From the NCBI GenBank assembly GCA_963575745.1, contig CAUYUJ010017914.1:110195-174194 (forward strand): a DNA stretch of 64,000 bases, read 5' to 3'. Both the position numbers and the translations under genes were made by a program. Source of the DNA: Prorocentrum cordatum. Its lineage: Eukaryota > Sar > Dinophyceae > Prorocentrales > Prorocentraceae. The notes below the pieces were generated by a model. The model saw nothing but the letters and a program-made list of their open reading frames with translations, was not told where the DNA came from and made no database searches. This document shows, one piece after another, positions 48,406 through 58,244 of the stretch; positions within the stretch are counted from its first letter, which is position 1; every line of letters starts with the position of its first letter.

Positions 48406-49134
48406 ACCCTCGGCGCCCCCCTGAAACTGCGCACCACATGCCACTCTTGCCAAGGGTCACCCCTGCGAGCAGCCGACCACCCCCCAGCGGAACTGTTCCA
48501 GGAGGCTTTCTGGCCAGAGTCTCCGTGCGGATCCGGTCGTGACGGCAAGGGCGGTCCAAGAAGCCCCAGATCCTACCTGTTCCTTGTGCTCCTATCCATC
48601 CTAGCCGAGCTACACGTACAGGCGATCGCGCCCGCAGTGCCTAATCTTCGTTCCTCTTTGTCCGCCGCCTCCTCCTCCTCCTCCTTTCTCTCGTCCTTCC
48701 GCGGGCTGGATTTGAAGAGAAGCCGTGCGAAGCTCTGCCGCAAGCTCCGACGTGTCTCAGCGGAGCGACTTTTTCTCGGTCGCGGCCCGGGGCGTCTTCG
48801 TAGAAGCGGGCCTTACAGAGCGATCGCAGTTGTACGCCTGATTGCCGTTGCGCGCTGCCCGTCCACAGCTATCAGGGGCAACGATCTGATGGGGGGGGAT
48901 AGGCCAAGGGGGGGATACATCGACTCCCAATCGCCTGCCCAGGAACGGTCGGACTCACTATCCGGGGCCTATCGCCGATCTATCGGCGATGTATCGCCGA
49001 TTCCAGGCCCATGTGTCTTCCCTATGCCTATCACCCCCTATCGTTGCCCCTCAAGCTACGCTCGACATCGCTCCCCCTCCACATGCGAGCTTCCGAGCTG
49101 TGGGCCTCAGCGCCACGCGGGCGCAGTCCTCCCT
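48406..49134. other. Unassigned sequence with an ATCGCCGAT palindrome cluster
   Basis: TATCGCCGATCTATCGGCGA and TGTATCGCCGATTCC (48968-49000) form overlapping dyads related in wording to family D cores. No gene is supported. Confidence 0.4.
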
Positions 49135-50380
49135 CCTCTTCCTCCTCCTCCTCCTCGAGCAGGATCGGAGGAGGCCTGTGTGGTGTGGCGTCGGCGTGGC
49201 TGCGCGCAAAATCCCCCCCCCTCCTCCCCCATCTCCTCCCCCTCGTCCTCCCTCTCCTCCCTCCCCCCTCCTCCTGCCCATCCCTCTCCTCCCCTCCCCC
49301 ATCCTCCCCCTTCTTCCTCCACCCCCCCAGTTCTCTCCCCCCCCTCCTCTCCCCCCTGACTTGTCCTTTTAGGGGCAGTGAACATCCCCCACCCCTCTCC
49401 TCCCTCGTCCTCCTCCTCCCCGCCCCTCCCTGGAGGGGGGAGGGGCGGGGGTGTCGCAGGCCTCCGCGCGCGGGTGGAGGGCACCCCCCTCGGACAGGTC
49501 TCCAGGGGCCGAGAATAATGTGGCCCCTCCCCGAGCCCAGCACGCAGGGCGACACGAAGCAGCATCACGGCGCGAGGTTCTCCTCCTCCTCCTCCTCCTC
49601 CTCCTCCTCCTCCTCCTCCCCTCCTCCCTCCCTCCCTCCCTCCCTCCCTCCCTCCCTCCTCCCTCCCTCCTCCCTCCTCCCTCCTCCCTCCTCCCTCCTT
49701 CCCCCTCCTCCTCCCTCTCCCTCCTGCTCCTCCTCTCCTCCTCCTCCTCCTCCTCCCTCCTCCTCTCCCTCCCTCCTCCCTCCCTCCCTCCCTCCCTCCC
49801 TCCCTCCCTCCTCCCCCGTTCCCTGCCTCCCTCCCTGCCCTCCCTCCCTGCCTCCCTACCCTACCCCCTCCCATCCCCTCCCTCCCTCCTCCCTCCCTCC
49901 CTCCCCCTCCTCCTCCTCCTCCTCCTCCTCCCCTCCTCCTCCTCCTTCTCCTCCTTTCCTCCTCCTCCTCCTCCTCCTCCTCCTCCTCCTCCTCCTCCTG
50001 CCCATCCCTTCTCCTCCTCCTCCTCCTCCTCCTCCGTTCTCTTTTCCTCCTTCACCCTTCCCCTCATCCTCCTCCTTCTCCTCCTCCTTTCTCCTCCTCC
50101 TCCTCCTCTCCGTTCCTCGTTTCCTCCTCCTCCTCCCCCCTTCTCCTTCTCCTTCTCCTCCTCCTCCTCCTCCCTCCTCCTCCTCCTCCTCCTCCTCCTC
50201 CGTTCCTCTTTTCCTCCTCCCCCTTTGTCTCCTCCTCCTCCTCCTCCTCCTCCTCCTCTCCTCCTTCTCCTCCTCCTTTCTCCTCCTCCTCCTCCTTCTC
50301 CTCCTTCCCCTCCTCCGTTCCTTTTTTCCTCCTACCCCCTTCTCCTCCTCCTCCTCCTCCTCCTCCTCCTCCTCCTCCTT
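49135..50380. repeat. (TCC)n/(CCCT)n polypyrimidine tract, about 1.2 kb
   Basis: Pyrimidine-rich from 49135 with an interruption at about 49370-49575, then near-continuous TCC, CCCT and TTCTCC to 50380. All long frames here are low-complexity artefacts. Confidence 0.96.
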
Positions 50381-50382
50381 CT

Positions 50383-50464
50383 GGGCCGTTGAGGGCCCAG
50401 TGCCCGGCGCCGGGGCCGTCAGAAGTCAGCTCGGGAGGGAGAGCCGCTCCCAGAGAAGTGATCG
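50383..50464 (+). repeat. R170 dispersed family copy, interrupted by the tRNA-like insertion
   Basis: GGCCGTTGAGGGCCCAGTGC, CCGGGGCCGTCAGAAGTCAG and CTCGGGAGGGAGAGCCGCTC. The last 23 bases are the left direct repeat flanking the tRNA-like insert. Confidence 0.7.
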
Positions 50465-50553
50465 CTATGGCTAGTGGCTATGATCGTGGTCTAGTGGTCT
50501 AGTGGCTATGACGTCAGCCTAACACGCTGAAGGTCGCCAGCTCGATCCGGGAA
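50465..50553 (+). tRNA. tRNA-Val(AAC)-like insertion, probably a retroposed pseudogene or SINE head
   Basis: The tRNA-like part is about 50488-50560. T at position 8 begins an A-box TGGTCTAGTGG; the D stem is GTC/GAC. The anticodon arm is TCAGC-CTAACAC-GCTGA with a perfect 5-bp stem and anticodon AAC (50521-50523). A B-box-like GCTCGATCC follows. The T stem pairs only in part and no acceptor stem forms, so it is not a functional tRNA. It sits between perfect 23-bp direct repeats (AGCCGCTCCCAGAGAAGTGA plus TCG) at 50442-50464 and 50554-50576, the mark of retroposition. Confidence 0.65.
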
Positions 50554-50594
50554 AGCCGCTCCCAGAGAAGTGATCGTCTTTTGATCCCTTGTCT

Positions 50595-50815
50595 TGCCGA
50601 TCGGCGCGGGCCCCCAACCACCCCCTCCCCCCTCCCCCCCCTCCCCCCTGGAGGAGATCTTGGCTGTCTTTAGGTGCCTGTTTCGAGCGGGAGGAGGCTC
50701 CCCTCAGAGACCGCACTCTTGCAAGCAGTCGCACTAAGCAGAGGTCCAGAGCCAGACGCCCCCCCCCCCCCCCTTTGCGGCCCAATGTCGAAACGCCGAA
50801 TCAAAACAAGCTCAT
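50595..50815 (+). repeat. Dispersed 210-bp repeat V, copy 2
   Basis: Partner of 40408-40610, in the same orientation; it has a longer C-rich stretch near 50625-50650. Confidence 0.85.
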
Positions 50816-50910
50816 TTGGCCGTTGAGGGCCTACTGCCCGGCTCCGGGGCCGTCAGAAGTCCGCTCGGGATGGAAAGCCGCTCCCAGGGAAGAGGTCCAC
50901 ACTTCCGAAG
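50815..50910 (+). repeat. R170 dispersed family copy
   Basis: GGCCGTTGAGGGCCTACTGC, CCGGGGCCGTCAGAAGTCCG and CTCGGGATGGAAAGCCGCTC, very like the copy at 50383. Confidence 0.72.
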
Positions 50911-51644
50911 ATCCACGTCCCGAGGCCAGAATTATACATATCCTCCGCTTGGGGAACCGATGTCCCAGGGCACAAAGTGGCAGTGGATGTGGATATGTTT
51001 GTGTCCCCTTTCGTCGGGTATAGCCAGGGCCTCGGAGCCCCTAAACTGGCCAGAATCACTAAACCAGGTCTGCCGTAGCTCGTGTTTTTTCGGGTGACGG
51101 CAGTTCCGGTTAGTGGAACGGGGCGGAAGGGCGTCCCCCAGTCAATATCGCTAAACCAGGTCCCATTAAACCCAGCTCTGCCCACGCCCGATTTTGACCC
51201 AAGAATATCAACAGCCACTGCATCCGGGGGTCCTGGGGAATCGGCTCCCTATAGGCGGTGGGCATGCACGAAGTCCATCCTGGGACACGTGCCCAGGCGT
51301 TTCATTTCGACGATGTCGTTCTTCAGTGCGCGGGCCCCGAAGGTCTCCACCACCTTCTCGGGAGCAGTTTCTGGCCCCACGGCAACGTTGGGCGGCCCCG
51401 GGCCCCGCCACGGGCCTCCGGAGTGCCCGGAGCCTCCATCTCAGGGGCGTGATGCTCTCGGTCCGGAACTTTGGCTTGACACGTCGCGCCGCCGGCTCGG
51501 GCCCACCACGCCTCGGGGCGGTATAGGCTATCCCGTCCCCAGGCGCCGACGTCCCGAGCCTTTCCCAGCCTATCCCGCCCCGCGGCGCGGAGCGACACCG
51601 ACACCCTCGGGGGCGGCAAAGAGGGGGGTGGTGACCAGGGTGGG
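50911..51644. other. Unassigned sequence
   Basis: GTTAGTGGAACGGGGCGGAA-type sequence, then C/G-rich stretches. Possible R170 words appear at 51320-51440. No gene is supported. Confidence 0.35.
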
Positions 51645-51800
51645 GGGGCTATCATGGCGGGGGCCATGATCTTTCCCCAGATTTCATACCGCCTCTTCTT
51701 ATTTCATCACGTCCCTGGCATCCCCCCCCCGGGCCGCGCACATGCCGTCGGCCATGATTTGCGCCCCCCCCCCTCTTGGACACCCCCCTCGTGGCCGCTC
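51645..51800 (+). repeat. Dispersed 160-bp repeat W, copy 2
   Basis: Partner of 43255-43420. A third fragment (CCCCCTCGTGGACGCCCCCC) lies near 52520-52545. Confidence 0.8.
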
Positions 51801-51907
51801 CCGAGACACCGGCACCCTGCCCACTCGAAGGGCATGGCGTGTCGCCGGCGCCGCCGCGGCGACGCGCTGAGCAACGCATCCCGAGCGTCGTGGGCCGCCA
51901 CGTGCAG

Positions 51908-52510
51908 GCACTGGAGGAGGAGGAGGAGGAGGAGGAGGAGGAGGAGGAGGAGGAGGAGGAGTATCGACTCACATCAGCTTGGCAGTCTCGAGTCATTCAG
52001 GTCATTGAAGCCGTCCCGACGACTTAATTCTTTTGGCTTCCGCCAGCAGCCCGTCGGAGACTCTTTGGCGCGCTATGTCTTGCCAAGGAGGAGGAGGAGG
52101 AGGAGGAGGAGGAGGAGGAGGAGGAGGAGGAGGCGGAGGTGGAGCGAGGAGGAGGAGGAGGACAAAGAAGGGAGGAGGCGAGGAGGAGGAGAAGGAAGAG
52201 CGGAGGAGGAGAAAAGGAGGAGAAGGAGGAGGAGATGAGGTATAGGAAGAGGAGGAGGAGGAGAGGAGGAGGAGGAGGAGGGAGGGGAGAGAGGAGGAGG
52301 AGGAGAGGAGGAGAGGAGGAGGAGGAGAAGAGGGAGGAATGGAGGAAAGAGGAGGAGGAGGATGAGGAGGTGGAGGAGTGAGGAAAACGAGTGAGCGAGG
52401 GGGGAGGAGGAGGAGGAGAGGAGAGGAGGAGGAAGACGAGGAGGAAGAGGAGGAGGTCGAGGAGGAGGAGGAGGAGGAGGAGGAGGAGGAGGAGGAGGCG
52501 GAGGGGGAGG
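51908..52510. repeat. (GGA)n microsatellite in two blocks
   Basis: Blocks at 51908-51962 and 52085-52510 are separated by about 120 bp. The plus strand is purine-rich. Confidence 0.95.
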
Positions 52511-52929
52511 AGGACTTGCGACCCCCCCTCGTGGACGCCCCCCTCCGTGACGCTTCCTCCTGGGCGCTCCCGAGAGCGCTGCGACTGAAAGGACCAATCG
52601 CCGCCGCTATAGGCCCGCCCGCCCTCGCGTGCGCCTGCCTTCGACGGCCTTTCGTCCCTCCCCCCCCGCTCGCGCCGTCGGGGCCCGACGGGGGGCCGAG
52701 GACGTCAGCTTGTCGGGCGCCTTCAACTGTCTGTTTTTTGGGGGGTACAGTCGAGGTTGATTACTAAGTCGGCCCTGCCAAGTCAAGGGTGCCCTCCTGT
52801 CCTGCGTTTCGCGACCCACGCCTTCTACATGTCAGAGGCAATGTGACCCTCGGAAGGGTCTTGTTTCCTCTCGCGTGTCCTCTCCAATCAACCTCGACTG
52901 TAGACCCGACGCTCCGAACAAGTTCGCCG
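52511..52929. other. Unassigned sequence
   Basis: AGTCGAGGTTGATT (about 52750) and AATCAACCTCGACT (about 52887) are perfect 14-bp inverted repeats bounding about 150 bp, which hints at one more small inverted-repeat element. Otherwise nothing recognised. Confidence 0.4.
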
Positions 52930-53262
52930 TGTTCGGCCTCTGAGGGCCCTCGCCGGGCCTCGGGAGCGGGGCGTCAACAACTGCTCAGGGAGCCTGTGTT
53001 CTTGTTTGGCTCGGGGCAAGTTTACTTGCATGGACCGGGGGAGCGGGCTGAACCTCAAGCAAGCCGCAAACGATCTGCACATGCAGAATTCACGCAAGTC
53101 GGAAGGTTCTTGCACGCTAGTAGTCTTTTGTAGAGTGGCGAGGGGGGGGGGCGGGGGGGGGGGGAATGCCATGTAAGTAAACTTGCTTGAATGAAACAAA
53201 ACAGGATCAGGACGAAACACCGGCCCTGGGTAAGTGGTCCAGACCTCCGTGGCCCACGGATC
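52930..53262 (+). repeat. R170 dispersed family copy split by a 221-bp insertion
   Basis: The left half (52930-52988) reads GTTCGGCCTCTGAGGGCCCT, CGCCGGGCCTCGGG and GTCAACAACTGCTCAG. The right half (53210-53262) resumes with GACGAAACACCGGCCCTGGG and TGGTCCAGACCTCCG. Joined, the halves follow the family order. Confidence 0.75.
52989..53209 (+). mobile_element. 221-bp MITE-like element, family M2, copy 2 (nested)
   Basis: Ends are GGAGCCTGTGTTCTTGTTT and the inverted AAACAAAACAGGATC. The inner inverted repeat CAAGTTTACTTGCATGG / CCATGTAAGTAAACTTG differs at one base in 17. TCAG lies on both sides (52985-52988, 53206-53209 region), a possible 4-bp target duplication. It interrupts an R170 repeat, showing insertion after that repeat was in place. 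The partner is 27375-27591. Confidence 0.82.
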
Positions 53263-53367
53263 GAACAAAATTGAGCAGCCGGATGTCTGGGGAGAGGGCA
53301 TGCCACGCGCGCAGTGAGGTGGAGTGGCCGTGGCGAGGCGGCTATGATGCCCGCCTCAAGGAACATT

Positions 53368-53520
53368 ATCGAAGACGCCTGCGGCGAATCCCGCCGCCCC
53401 CTGCCTTTCAGGATACGCCTGTGTGGCCAAGCGTCTGGGCAATATTTGGCCACGCTACTGGACCGTGCGTTCCCCCAGCCGTTGTGGAAGCCCTTCGGGG
53501 AGCACGTGTGGCTGGAAGGG
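53368..53520 (+). repeat. Double-hairpin module H, copy 1
   Basis: ATCGAAGACGCCTGCGGCGA, CCGCCGCCCCCTGCC, GTGTGGCC and CCCTTCGGGGAGCACGTG. The first hairpin's left arm is lost; the second is degraded compared with the other copies. Confidence 0.75.
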
Positions 53521-54356
53521 GAGGATGAGGAGACGGAGGGAAAAGGAGGGTGAGGAGATGGATGAGGAGATCCTTTGAGAGCTTCTTGGGGTCGTTCTCG
53601 GGCTCTCCTGGGAGCTTCCCGGGGGGCCTCCTGGGGCCGTTGGGGGGTCGTTTGCTGCTTCTCGTGGCCTGTGTGGCCCCCTTTGCAGCGCTCCTGGCTC
53701 GTCTCACGCCGTCGGAAGCTGTCTTTGGAGCCTCTCGGGGCCATCTTGGGGCCCGCTTGGGGCGCTCCAGGGTCGTCTTGTTCGCCATCTTAGGCATCCT
53801 GGGGGCCTGGTGGGCGGTCCTGGGGCCCTCGTGGGGTCGTCTTCGGGGCCTCTTGGGCCGTCCTTGGGCCATCTTCGAGGCCTCTTGGGCGATCTTGGGT
53901 CAATCTTGGGGGGCCTCTTGGGCCATCTCGGGCCATCGGAAGGCTGAAAAGAAGCAAATGCCAAAACCTCCAACAACTCATCGAACATCAACGTTGTTGG
54001 CTTCTTCGGGCCTTCCTGCAGGACCTCTTGGAAGCTACTCTGGCCGTTCTAGGGGCCTCTTGGGCAGTCTTGAAGCCATCTCGGGCCGTCTTAGCGGCTT
54101 CTTGGGCGGACTTGGAAGCATCTTGGATCCTCTGGGGCCGTCCTGGAGGCCATCGTGGACCATCTTTGGCGAACTTGGAGGCCATCTGGGCCGTCTTGGA
54201 GGCCACCGAGGCCGTCTTGGAAACGTTTTTTGTGTGGGCCGCCGCGGCCTTCTGGGTGGCCTGCGCGCTGGGCCGAAGACCCATCGGGGAGTCTTAAAAC
54301 ATAGCCAACAACCATCAGAAATTTGGGATGCCAGGCACCTCTGCGATAAATCAACA

Positions 54357-54510
54357 GGGGGCGGTGTATCGAAGACGCCTACGGCGAATCACCGCCGCCC
54401 CCTGCCCTTTCGGAAGCGCCGATGCGGCCGACTGCTGTGGCCAGAGGTCTGCCAAGTTATTGGGCCATATGTTCCCCGAATCGGTCTTTACAGCCTTCGG
54501 GGAACACGTG
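54357..54510 (+). repeat. Double-hairpin module H, copy 2
   Basis: CAGGGGGCGG pairs with CCGCCCCCTG around GAAGACGCCTACGGCGAATC. The second stem is TTCCCCGAA/TTCGGGGAA (about 54470-54505). Confidence 0.85.
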
Positions 54511-55928
54511 GGGGAGGACGGGGAGGAGAGGAGAGATAGGAAGGGGGGGAATGGAGGAGGAGGTCTCTTGAGTGCCTTTTTGGCTACTCTGGGTTTATAT
54601 TGGGCCACATGTGCGGTCTTGGAAGCATCTTGGGGGCCTCTTTGGATGCCTTGCGGCCTTCCTGTTCTGCCTGACGCCGTCTGGGCTGGGTTGGGGGCCT
54701 CTCTGTGGCCTCGCTTGGGTTTATCGTGGCCGTAGTGGACGCCAGCGTGGGCGTTTGGGAGATCTGCCGGGCCGTCTTGGGGCTGTCTTTGGGGCCGTTT
54801 TGGGGCTTTCTTGTGCCGTCTAGGGGCGTTCTTGGAGGCCTCTTGGACTGTTCTGGGGCGCTCTTGGAGGCTTATTGGGATGTCGCGGAGTTTTGGAAAG
54901 CCGAAAAGACGATCCTTCCAAAACCTAAGGAAAATCAATGATTTTAACCTATTCGGGCCTTCCTGGAGGGCGTCTTGGAGGGCTCTTGGGCCGTCTTGGA
55001 GGCCTTTTGCGGGCCTTTTGGGCCGTCTTAGACCATCTTGAGGCCATCTTGGGCCGTCTTGGGTGCATCTTGGAGCCATCTTACCCGTCTTGGAGGCCAT
55101 TTTGGCCGTCTTGGAGGCATCTTGGAGGCCATCTTGGCCGTCTTGGAGGCCATCTTGGGCGTCTTGGAGGCCTCTTGGGCCGTCTTGAGGCCCTCTGATT
55201 TTAACCTAGTCGGGCCTTCCTGGAGGGCGTCTTGGAGGGCTCTTGGGCCGTCTTGGAGGCCTTTTGCGGGCCTTTTGGGCCGTCTTACACCATCTTGAGG
55301 CCATCTTGGACCGTCGTGGGTGCATCTTGGAGCCATCGTACCCGTCTTGGAGGCCATCTTGGCCGTCTTGGAGGCATCTTGGAGGCAATTTTGGGCCATC
55401 TTGGCCGTCTTGGAGGCCATCTTGGGCGTCTTGGAGGCCTCTTGGGCCGTCTTGAGGCCCTCTTGGGGCCTTCTTGGGGGCCTCTTGGGCCGTCATGGGG
55501 CCATCTTGGAGGCCTCTTGGGTGCTGTTGGGGCGATGTTGGGGACCTCTTGGGCCGTCTGGGGCCGTCGGAGAGCTGAAAAGAAGAACATGCCAAAATCC
55601 TTGAAAAACCTAAGGAAAATCAATGATTTTAACCTATTCGGGCCTTCCTGGAGGGCGTCTTGGAGGGCTCTTGGGCCGTCTTGGAGGCCTTTTGCGGGCC
55701 TTTTGGGCCGTCTTAGACCATCTTGAGGCCATCTTGGGCCGTCTTGGGTGCATCTTGGAGCCATCTTACCCGTCTTGGAGGCCATCTTGGCCGTCTTGGA
55801 AGCATCTTGGAGGCCATCTTGGGCCATCTTGGCCGTCTTGGAGGCCATCTTGGGCCAAGTTGGGGCAACAAAGGCATTGACATATGGATTTTCGGAAACT
55901 TGCGGGTGGCCGGCGGGACGGGCCGAAG

Positions 55929-56168
55929 CCCACTGGGGAGTTCTTTTAGAAAAAGAACCAAAACCAAAACCTGAAACATCCAGCACGCCGTGCACCCCTG
56001 TGGCAAGACCACAGGGGGCGGCGGATCGAAGACGCCTACGGCGAATCACCGCCGCCCCCTGCCTTTTTGGAAGCGCCTATGTGGCCGAACGTTGAGGCCA
56101 GACCTGCCAAGCCATCGGACCATGTGTTCCCCGAATCGGTTTGGAAAGCCTTCGGGGAACACGTGGGC
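55929..56168 (+). repeat. Module P plus double-hairpin module H, copy 3 (best preserved)
   Basis: P has GCCCACTGGGGAGTTCTTTT, a GTTCTTT/AAAGAAC stem, CCAAAACCAAAACCT and CAGCACGCCGTGCACCCCTG. H then has a perfect 13-bp stem CAGGGGGCGGCGG (56012-56024) / CCGCCGCCCCCTG (56049-56061) enclosing GCC-TAC-GGC. A second perfect 11-bp stem follows: TGTTCCCCGAA / TTCGGGGAACA (56125-56161). Confidence 0.88.
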
Positions 56169-56957
56169 GTCTTGATGGTCATCGTCGCCGTCTTGGAGGC
56201 CTCTTGGGCGATCTTTCGGCGATCTTTGGGGGCTCTTGGGCCGTCTCGGGCCGTCGGAAGGCCGAAAGAAGGGAAATGCCCAAATCCATCAAAAACCTTG
56301 GGAAAATCAGTAATTTTGGCATCTTTTGGCCTTCCTGGAGGCCCTCTTGGGGGCCTCTTGGGCCCTTTTGGGCCAGCTTCGAGCCAACTTCGGCCATCTT
56401 GGTGGGTTCCTGGCACGTCTGACGCCGTCGGGAGCCGTTTTGGGGGCCTTTCTGGGCCAACGGGGGACCCTCTTGGGGCGCTCCAGGGCCGTCTTGGAGG
56501 CCATCTTGGGCGTCTTGGAGGCCATCTTGGGCGTGTTGGAGGCCTCTTGGGCCGTCTTGGGGCCCTCTAGGGGCCATCTTGGAGGCCACTTGGGCCATCA
56601 GGGGGCTCTCTTGGGGGCCTCTTGGGCGATCTTGGGGGCTTCTTGGGCCGTCTTGAGCCGTCGGAGAGCCGAAAAGGCGCAAATGCCAAAATCCTTCAAA
56701 AACCAATGGAAAATCAATGATTTTGGCCTCTTCGGACTCTCCTGGAGGACCTCTTGGAGGCCTCTTGGGCCGTCTGGGAGGCCTCTGGGGGGCCTCTTGG
56801 GCCGTCTTGGGCCGTCTTGGACTCTCTTGGGCCGTTTTGGAGGCCGTCTTGGACCATCTCGGGCGGACTTGGAGGCCATCTTGGGCCATCTTCGCGATTT
56901 TTTGAGGATGTCCCGAGCGAAACGGCCGTTTTTGCGCACGGTGGCGGGTTCTGCCGG

Positions 56958-57055
56958 AGCCCACTGGGGAGTTCTTTTGGAAAAAGAACCAAAACCAAAA
57001 CCTAACAGCTCGTCCAGCACGCCGTGCACCCCTGCAAGCAGGGGGCGGCGGATCT
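56958..57055 (+). repeat. Module P, copy 2, with truncated H
   Basis: GAGTTCTTTTGGAAAAAGAA, CCAAAACCAAAACCTAAC and CAGCACGCCGTGCACCCCTG, then CAGGGGGCGGCGGATC, after which H is cut off. Confidence 0.85.
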
Positions 57056-57699
57056 CATGACCTTCGGCCCATCCCGCCACCGTGCCTTGGTTGTGAGTCA
57101 GAGTTCTCAGGGATGCTTCTTCGGGTCTCTTCGGAGCGCTCTCGATGGCCTCTTGGGAGCAGTTTGGGGGCCTCTTGGGAGCCTCTTTGGGGCCTCTTGG
57201 GGGCATCTTGGGGGCCTCTTGGGGGCCTCTTGGGGGCCTCTTGGGGCCTTGGGGACCTCGTGGGGATTCGTGGGGGCCTCTTGGGGGCCTCTTGAGTCCT
57301 ATGGAGCCCCTGGGGCCGAGGGCTCGACATGTCCATTCGAGTTCCCCATCTGGGCTCTCTCTTGGGGCCGTCTTTGGGCTGTCTTGGGGCCCTCTTACCC
57401 TCCTGGGCCGTTTTGGGGCCTCATGGGGCCGTCTTGGCAGCCTCGTGGGCCGTTTTGGAGCGTCGGGAAGCCGAAAAGAACGCCAACATTCTTCAAAAAC
57501 CAATGTAAAATCTATGGTTTTGGCGTCTTGGGGCCCTCTTGTGAGGCTTCTTTGAGGCCTCTGGGAATGTCTTGGGGGCCTCTTGGACCATCTTGGGCGT
57601 CTTGGAGCGATCTTCCGGCGACTCGGAGCACCCTTGGACCATTTTGGGAAAGAAGACTTGGCAATTTGGGCTCCGGGCCCGGGCCCCTGAAATATTCCT

Positions 57700-58210
57700 T
57701 AGGAGTGAAGACTAAGGCTTAGAGGATTGGGCCAAGGACCTGAGGACACGCCCACTCCATGCCCAGCGGCACGGTGGCGGATGATGCAGATCTGGTCCCG
57801 AGCCGCGCTGTAGAAGATCACGAGTGGGAAAGCTTGTGATGGGCGGCGGTGTTCGGCGGGGGAGGTAAGACGAAGCCGGGACGCGGATAAAGTCGGGGAA
57901 GGATAAATCGAGAGTCTCTGAGAGATCCGGCGGATTTGGAGGATGTCTCGGGCGCCGCGGCCTTCCCAGAGCATTCCGGACGCTCTGAACGGAATTGTCC
58001 TCGTCCTAGCCCCGTCCGAGGAGGTGGGGGCTTCTGTAGATCTCGTCCTAGCCTTGTCCTGGCTCCGTCCTGGCCTCGTCCTAGCCTCGTCCTAGCCCCG
58101 TCCGAGGAGGAGGGGGGAGTCTGCGCCTGTGTTCGGAGGACTTCGGGTGAAGGCCTCTGGCGACCTTTGGGGCCTCTGGAAGCCTCCGTGAGCCGCTCGT
58201 CGACGCCGTT

Positions 58211-58234
<24 letters not shown>
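57700..58234. other. Unassigned sequence with a CTCGTCCTAGCC repeat
   Basis: CTCGTCCTAGCC(C/T)CGTCC recurs about five times at 57999-58100. No gene is supported. Confidence 0.45.

Positions 58235-58244
<10 letters not shown>

Larger units (their letters stand above)
53560..57680 (+). repeat. CTTGG-type degenerate repeat field, about 4 kb
   Basis: CTTGGGCCGTCTTGGAGGCC and close variants recur every 20-30 bases. A conserved insert of about 85 bp (GGAAGGCCGAAAAG-type, CAAATGCCAAAA, AAAATCAATGATTTT, TTCGGGCCTTCCTGGAGG) appears six times, near 53935, 54895, 55567, 56255, 56663 and 57458. 54930-55170 and 55620-55860 are nearly identical, so larger blocks were also duplicated. The same words build the arms of the 33-34 kb palindrome. 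Leu/Gly and Pro/Arg frames are artefacts. Confidence 0.93.

Noticed and set aside
53550-57722. Leu/Gly/Trp-rich plus-strand and Pro/Arg/Lys-rich minus-strand frames, up to about 330 codons
   Set aside because: Repetition of CTTGGGCC words explains both strands; no start, motif or codon bias supports translation.
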